Below are positions 59,529 through 64,000 of a DNA stretch of 64,000 bases, in pieces (the stretch's first letter is position 1; every line of letters begins with the position of its first letter). The notes beneath the pieces are model-generated. The model saw only the letters and a list, made by a program, of their open reading frames with translations, searched no databases and was not told the origin of the DNA. The translations under genes were made by a program, and so were the position numbers. The DNA lies in the NCBI GenBank assembly GCA_020060625.1, contig JAGUZU010000106.1, positions 1 to 64,000 on the forward strand, given 5' to 3'. The DNA is from Anaerolineales bacterium. GTDB lineage: Bacteria > Chloroflexota > Anaerolineae > Anaerolineales > Villigracilaceae.

Positions 59529-59559
59529 CAAATTGTCCCGCCATGGAGAAACACAGCTC

Positions 59560-61050
59560 ATGAATGTCGAACTGCGGAACATCCACAAACATTTTGGCAA
59601 TGTCTATGCCAACAAGGGGATCAATCTCAACGTCCCCTCCGGCACAATACAGGGGATTCTGGGGGAAAATGGCGCTGGAAAAAGCACCTTGATGAAGATT
59701 CTTTCAGGATTTATTCAAGCCGACCCGGGCGGTGAAATCATTTTGGATGGAACTCCCACCGTTATTCAATCGCCCGCCGATGCGATTCACGTCGGCATCG
59801 GAATGCTGCATCAGGACCCGCTGGACTTTCCTCCCATGCGCGTTCTCGACAATTTTTTGCTCGGTCAATCGGGCGGACTTTTCCCAAACAGAAATGCGGT
59901 CGCGCAGGACTTCAAGCGGCTTGCCGGGCAATTCGACTTTTCCCTCGACCCCGACAATTACGTGGATGCGCTTACTGTGGGCGAACGCCAGCAGCTTGAG
60001 ATCATCCGTCTCTTGTGGCTGGGCGCGCGCGTCCTCATCCTCGATGAACCGACGACGGGCATCAGCGCCTCGCAGAAAGCCAAACTTTTTGACACGTTGA
60101 AAAAACTTGCCGGGCAGGGCATGACGATCATTTTTGTGTCTCACAAACTGGAGGACGTGGAAAATCTCTGCCATCGAGTGGCGGTCCTCCGCGCGGGCGA
60201 ACTGGTCGGCGAGACCCAAACCCCGTACGTCACTGCCAACCTTGTAGAGATGATGTTTGGAAAGGAAATCACGCTTGGCGAAAGACAACCCGCAAAAGCG
60301 GGCGAGATCGTCCTTGCCTTGAAGGATGTGTCGCTCGAGGATGTTCGCCTGAGAATCAAAAATGTGAATTTGGAAGTGCGCTCGGGTGAGGTGATCGGTC
60401 TGGCAGGCATGGAAGGCTCCGGACAGGATTTATTCATCCGATCCTGCGCGGGGTTGGTGCGCCCCGTCGGCGGCAGGATTCTCCTCAAAGGCAGGGATTT
60501 GACCGGAAAGTCTTACCATCCTTTCAAGCGCGAAGGCGTGAATTTTCTGCCCGCTGCGCGCCTCGAAGAGGGACTGGTCCCCGGTTTGACGCTCACCGAC
60601 CACTTTATTCTGGCAGAGGAGCCGAGAGGGCTCTTCATCGATCATGCCGCCGGACAAAAACTGGCGGACGAGCGGATCAAATCCTTTAATATTCGCGGCG
60701 CGCCGCTCACCCCTGTGGAGTCCCTTTCGGGCGGGAATCAACAGCGGGCTGAATTGGCGTTGTTGCAGTCTCCGCTTTCACTGGTTTTGCTCGAACATCC
60801 AACACGCGGTCTTGACATCGAATCAGTCATCTACATTTGGGGCAAATTGAAGGAACGATGCGGGCAGGGCGCTTCGATCATTTTCATATCTTCGGACTTG
60901 GAGGAAATCTTGCAGTACAGCGACCGGGTTCTGGTCTTCTTCAACGGAGAGGTATCCGATCCCATGGATGCGTCGAAGACGAGCGTCGAGCAATTGGGGC
61001 AGTTGATTGGCGGCAAAGGCTGGGCGGGGAAGGGAGAGGCGGATGTTTAA
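59560..61050 (+). CDS. Nucleoside ABC transporter ATP-binding protein (two ATPase domains)
   Basis: 496 residues. First domain complete: Walker A GENGAGKSTLM, Walker B VLILDEPTTGIS. Second domain has a degenerate A-loop GLAGMEGSGQDLF but a clear SLSGGNQQRAELALLQSP signature and LVLLEHPTRGLD, as usual in RbsA/YufO-type sugar and nucleoside importers. Start 59560 after GGAGAAA. The stop overlaps the first permease by eight bases. Confidence 0.92.
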   Translation: MNVELRNIHKHFGNVYANKGINLNVPSGTIQGILGENGAGKSTLMKILSGFIQADPGGEIILDGTPTVIQSPADAIHVGIGMLHQDPLDFPPMRVLDNFLLGQSGGLFPNRNAVAQDFKRLAGQFDFSLDPDNYVDALTVGERQQLEIIRLLWLGARVLILDEPTTGISASQKAKLFDTLKKLAGQGMTIIFVSHKLEDVENLCHRVAVLRAGELVGETQTPYVTANLVEMMFGKEITLGERQPAKAGEIVLALKDVSLEDVRLRIKNVNLEVRSGEVIGLAGMEGSGQDLFIRSCAGLVRPVGGRILLKGRDLTGKSYHPFKREGVNFLPAARLEEGLVPGLTLTDHFILAEEPRGLFIDHAAGQKLADERIKSFNIRGAPLTPVESLSGGNQQRAELALLQSPLSLVLLEHPTRGLDIESVIYIWGKLKERCGQGASIIFISSDLEEILQYSDRVLVFFNGEVSDPMDASKTSVEQLGQLIGGKGWAGKGEADV

Positions 61051-62080
61051 GAAACAGTTGATCAGCCTTTTGTATCAGATCGGGGCGCTTCTTCTTGCCT
61101 TCGGCGTGGTCTCGTTGATCCTGCTTTCCGTGGGCGCCTCCCCGTGGGACGCCTATAGGAATATGTTCACAGGCTCCTTCGGCTCGATGCGAAAATTTGC
61201 CGAAGTGCTTGTCGCTTTTGTGCCTTTGTTGCTGGTCACGGCGGGATTGCTGGCGACGTTTTCCTCAGGTCTGTGGAATATCGGCGTGGAGGGACAGGTG
61301 GTGTTGGGCGCCATCGCAACGACGTGGGTTTACCGCTTCTTTCTTGACAGTGGATTGCCTCCCGCGCTGATCATCACGCTTGCAATCCTCGGCGGGATGG
61401 TCGGTGGCGCGATCTGGGCTGCGCTGGCGGGCGTGCTGAAGGTTTTCGGCGGCGTGAATGAGATATTTGGCGGGCTTGGTTTGAACTTTGTCGCCACTGC
61501 GCTGACGATTTACCTGATCTTCGGTCCATGGAAGCGTCCCGGTGTCGCCTCCATGAGCGGGACAGTCCCGTTTCCTGATGAGTTCTCCCTGCCGCAGCTT
61601 GCCGCGTTGCGCATCAGCCCGTGGGCGCTGGGTATTTCGCTGGTTGGCATCGTTGTCATATATTTCCTTTTGCAAGGGACATATTTTGGTCTGCGTCTCA
61701 AGGCGGTGGGGAAGAACTTTCGCGCCGCGTACCTGCTCGGCATTCCCACCTGGCAGTATTCGATGTATTCCTTCTTGGTTTGCGGGGCGCTCGCCGGCGC
61801 GGCTGGCGCGATGCAAGTGGCGGCGGTTTATCACCGCCTCATTCCCTCCATATCGAGCGGATACGGCTATCTCGGACTTATGGTTGCCATGCTGATCAAC
61901 TACCGGGCGGTTTGGGCGGTGCCAGTTGCGCTGTTCTTTGCGGGATTGAATATCGGCAGCATTCAACTTCCCATTTTGATGAAACTTGATTCGTCCCTTT
62001 CAGGCGTTTTGCAGGGCGTATTGGTATTGTTTGTCCTGCTGGCGGCTGGCGTGCGGCAAAAATTCTCGAAGAAGGCGTAA
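61043..62080 (+). CDS. Nucleoside ABC transporter permease 1
   Basis: 345 residues, about nine membrane helices, and the BPD_transp_2 pattern 'LLVTAGLLATFSSGLWNIGVEGQVVLGAIAT' plus 'GKNFRAAYLLGIPTWQYSMYSFLVCGALAGAAGAMQVA' typical of YufP/NupP-like permeases. The start at 61043 lies inside the ATPase end after GGGAGAGG. Two bases separate it from permease 2. Confidence 0.92.
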   Translation: MFKKQLISLLYQIGALLLAFGVVSLILLSVGASPWDAYRNMFTGSFGSMRKFAEVLVAFVPLLLVTAGLLATFSSGLWNIGVEGQVVLGAIATTWVYRFFLDSGLPPALIITLAILGGMVGGAIWAALAGVLKVFGGVNEIFGGLGLNFVATALTIYLIFGPWKRPGVASMSGTVPFPDEFSLPQLAALRISPWALGISLVGIVVIYFLLQGTYFGLRLKAVGKNFRAAYLLGIPTWQYSMYSFLVCGALAGAAGAMQVAAVYHRLIPSISSGYGYLGLMVAMLINYRAVWAVPVALFFAGLNIGSIQLPILMKLDSSLSGVLQGVLVLFVLLAAGVRQKFSKKA

Positions 62081-62082
62081 CT

Positions 62083-63081
62083 ATGACTCAGGAAACGATA
62101 CTTATTGGTCTGGCTGGCGTCCTCGCTTCGGCGGCTCCTGTGATTTTCGCTGTGCTTGGCGAAACGCTTTCGGAACGCGCGGGTGTCATCAACCTGTCCA
62201 TGAATGGCACCATCCTGCTTGCCGCCATGGGCGGATTTGCCGTCGCCTACAACACGGATAATATTCTTCTTGGCTTTCTTGCCGGGATGTTGATTGGCGC
62301 AATCGTGGCGTTGATCGTCGCTTTTGCCAGCATCACGTTGAAGCAATCTCAGGTGGCGGTTGGCTTTGTCCTCGCGTTGACTTGCCGCGACCTTTCCTAT
62401 TTTCTTGGAAACCCTTACATGGGCGTGCCAGGTCCGCGTTTGCAGGCGATACCGATACCCGTCCTTGCCGATATTCCCGTACTTGGCGTGCTGTTCTTCC
62501 GGCATGATTTGATTACCTATGTCAGTTTCATCGCCATTTTTCTCGCATGGGCTTGGATCTTCCGAACCCGCCCAGGGCTGATGCTTCAGGGCATTGGTGA
62601 GAAACCAGCCGCGGCGTATATTCGAGGCGCGAACGTCAACTTGATGCGTTATGTGTACACGGTCGTGGGCGGCGCGTTGATCGGGCTGGCGGGTCCGGCG
62701 TATTCGCTCGCCATCCGCGCCGGATGGATGGGTACAATCTCAGGTCTGGATGGAGTCGGTTGGATCGCGCTTTCCATCACCATTTTTGGCGGATGGAACC
62801 CCCTGCGCGGCGCATTCGGCGCGTACCTGTTCGCGTTCCTGCAATGGCTTGGGTTGGTGCTTCAACCCGTGCTGACGCAGGTTCCTTCGCAGGTGTTGCA
62901 GGTTGCGCCTTTTCCATTGATGATCCTTACGCTTTTACTGGTCAACATCGGCGATGCCGAATGGGTGGAGCGCGCGCTCGCCGCCATGCCCGAATCGGCT
63001 CGAAAACTTTTGTCGAAGTTGCTGCGCGCCCTGCGCGCCTCGCCTCCGGCGGCGCTGGGCGTGCCGTTTGAAAGAGATTAA
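62083..63081 (+). CDS. Nucleoside ABC transporter permease 2
   Basis: 332 residues, about nine helices. 'SAAPVIFAVLGETLSERAGVINLSMNGTILLAAMGGFAVAYNT' and 'GEKPAAAYIRGANVNLMRYVYTVVGGALIGLAGPAYSL' match the YufQ/NupQ family. Together with permease 1 it forms the heterodimeric membrane channel. The C-terminal tail (SKLLRALRASPPAALG) is longer than usual and Ala/Arg rich. Last gene of the transporter operon. Confidence 0.92.
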   Translation: MTQETILIGLAGVLASAAPVIFAVLGETLSERAGVINLSMNGTILLAAMGGFAVAYNTDNILLGFLAGMLIGAIVALIVAFASITLKQSQVAVGFVLALTCRDLSYFLGNPYMGVPGPRLQAIPIPVLADIPVLGVLFFRHDLITYVSFIAIFLAWAWIFRTRPGLMLQGIGEKPAAAYIRGANVNLMRYVYTVVGGALIGLAGPAYSLAIRAGWMGTISGLDGVGWIALSITIFGGWNPLRGAFGAYLFAFLQWLGLVLQPVLTQVPSQVLQVAPFPLMILTLLLVNIGDAEWVERALAAMPESARKLLSKLLRALRASPPAALGVPFERD

Positions 63082-63089
63082 AGAATTCA

Positions 63090-63122
63090 AGACCTCCGAG
63101 TTTTATAAGAATTCGGAGGTCT
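63090..63122. terminator. Palindrome between the transporter and threonine synthase
   Basis: AGACCTCCGA/TCGGAGGTCT stem with a 13-base loop; no T-run, so weak as a terminator, may instead be a dispersed repeat. Confidence 0.45.
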
Positions 63123-63124
63123 GA

Positions 63125-63130
63125 TAAAAT
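63125..63130 (+). promoter_or_regulatory. -10 box of a leaderless transcript (threonine synthase)
   Basis: TAAAAT nine bases before the ATG at 63140. Confidence 0.5.
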
Positions 63131-63139
63131 TACGGGGCT

Positions 63140-64000
63140 ATGAAAAATTTTTCCGGCTATAAATGCTCGTTGTGCGGAACCGAATACCTTCAAGGGCAGG
63201 TTACCTACGCCTGCCCAAAGGACGGCGGCAACCTGGATGTCATCCTCGATTACGACGCCATCCGAAAAAAATTCCAACCTGAAGATATTACGTCGCGGAC
63301 GGAATTTTCGTTGTGGAGATACCTGCCGCTGCTGCCTGTCTCCGAACCCGAAGGGGATTCCACGCCCTTGCGCGCCGCAGGCTGGACGCCGGTATTTGCC
63401 CTGCCGCGCCTGGCAGAAAAACTACGCCTGAAGCATCTCTGGCTCAAGGATGAGTCGCGCAACCCCACAGCCTCCTTCAAGGACAGGGCAAGCGCAGTCG
63501 TTGTGACTCGCGCGCGCGAGTTGAAATCCGAGGTTGTTGTCACGGCTTCCACCGGCAACGCGGGGGCGGCGCTGGCGGGCATGGCTGCGGCAATCGGTCA
63601 GAAGGCGGTTATTTTCGCGCCCAAGTCCGCGCCGCAGGCGAAGGTGGCGCAGCTGCTGGTCTTCGGCGCGAAGGTCATTTTGGTGGATGGAACCTACGAC
63701 GACGCCTTCGACCTGACGATCAAAGCCGCGGACGAATTCGGCTGGTATTGCCGCAACACGGGCTACAACCCGTTCACACTGGAGGGGAAGAAGACCGCCG
63801 CCTTTGAGATCTGGGAATGGTGGATGGAGGCGCACCGCGACTGGCACAAGAAGGACAGCCCGCTGGATAACCATCCGCCGCTTACGATCTTTGTTTCCGT
63901 CGGCGACGGAAACATCATTTCGGGGATCCACAAGGGGTTCAAGGAATTGCTGGCGTTGGGCTGGATTCCAAACATGCCGCGCATCGTCGGAGTGCAGGCG
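63140..64000 (+). CDS. thrC: Threonine synthase (3' end outside the window)
   Basis: 287 residues visible, open to the window end. N-terminal zinc-ribbon-like YKCSLCGTEY ... TYACPKDGG (residues 7-30), then PLP lysine in NPTASFKDRAS, substrate loop ASTGNAGAAL and 'VSVGDGNIISGIHKGF' cofactor-phosphate loop. This is the class of threonine synthase with an N-terminal Cys-rich module. It converts O-phosphohomoserine to threonine. A role in the adjacent purine region (such as a YgeX-type diaminopropionate lyase) is less likely because the zinc ribbon and STGN loop fit ThrC. Confidence 0.9.
   Translation, partial: MKNFSGYKCSLCGTEYLQGQVTYACPKDGGNLDVILDYDAIRKKFQPEDITSRTEFSLWRYLPLLPVSEPEGDSTPLRAAGWTPVFALPRLAEKLRLKHLWLKDESRNPTASFKDRASAVVVTRARELKSEVVVTASTGNAGAALAGMAAAIGQKAVIFAPKSAPQAKVAQLLVFGAKVILVDGTYDDAFDLTIKAADEFGWYCRNTGYNPFTLEGKKTAAFEIWEWWMEAHRDWHKKDSPLDNHPPLTIFVSVGDGNIISGIHKGFKELLALGWIPNMPRIVGVQA

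Noticed and set aside
63140..64000. YgeX-type diaminopropionate ammonia-lyase as part of the purine cluster
   Set aside because: The N-terminal Cys-rich module and the STGN and NPTASFKDR loops fit threonine synthase; it also has its own leaderless promoter.

Overview
The window looks like a chromosomal stretch of an Anaerolineae-type Chloroflexota bacterium. This is inferred from gene content, not from any search. Pointers are an archaeal-type isopentenyl phosphate kinase, a long eukaryote-like formate-tetrahydrofolate ligase, NBR1-Ig-like and Thr/Pro-linker envelope proteins, many promoters whose -10 box sits only 6-9 bases before an ATG (leaderless mRNAs), and abundant dispersed palindromic repeats. 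There are no phage, IS or CRISPR features. Coding density is high and gene order is housekeeping plus accessory.

Layout. 1-8,000: an exported carboxypeptidase-regulatory-domain protein, a DUF4404-like protein, an exported DUF2680-like protein, then a minus-strand cluster (thioredoxin-like protein, methyltransferase, iPGM-like metalloenzyme) and an EF-G-like GTPase. The thioredoxin-like gene is interrupted only by a TGA exactly at the first Cys of its CxxC motif and has a SECIS-like hairpin downstream, so it is a strong selenoprotein candidate. 8,000-13,900: an SNase-like protein, then a plus-strand sulfur cluster: sulfur carrier (MoaD/ThiS/CysO-like), a promoter plus structured leader RNA, CysM-like cysteine synthase, Mec-like JAMM peptidase, TusA, DsrE-like, a second sulfur carrier, and a MoeB/ThiF-rhodanese E1. 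Together they form a protein-thiocarboxylate cysteine pathway as known from Mycobacterium. 14,000-30,960: membrane/propeller proteins, a glycosyltransferase, an ABC-2 exporter, a deoxynucleoside kinase, a cNMP-PP2C phosphatase, a cystathionine gamma-synthase/lyase, a DJ-1 protein, the eroded remains of an ABC-F gene with its attenuator leader still intact, a PIG-L deacetylase, PilZ and amidase.

31,000-43,900: formate-THF ligase, isopentenyl phosphate kinase, a hotdog thioesterase, and a tight six-gene minus-strand operon: four different membrane-anchored SPFH/band-7-like proteins, a TPR protein with a LexA/S24-like C-terminal domain, and PsuG. This operon is the best candidate for an undescribed system. 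It shares a palindromic double promoter with a divergent PHP-domain gene.

44,600-64,000: after an RRM protein with a terminator in its own leader, everything runs on the plus strand and is dominated by purine and carbamoyl metabolism: 8-oxoguanine deaminase, adenine deaminase, a GntR regulator, a YgeY-type M20 hydrolase, an aspartate-carbamoyltransferase-like enzyme, a small unknown, a YgeW-type carbamoyltransferase, carbamate kinase, and a complete BMP-family nucleoside ABC transporter, with two GT-C-like membrane proteins interspersed and a threonine synthase running off the end. The likely logic is uptake of nucleosides or bases, deamination, downstream ring breakdown (enzymes not in the window), phosphorolysis of carbamoyl intermediates to carbamoyl phosphate, and ATP from carbamate kinase. 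YgeY and YgeW are known selenium-linked families, which fits the independent selenoprotein candidate upstream.
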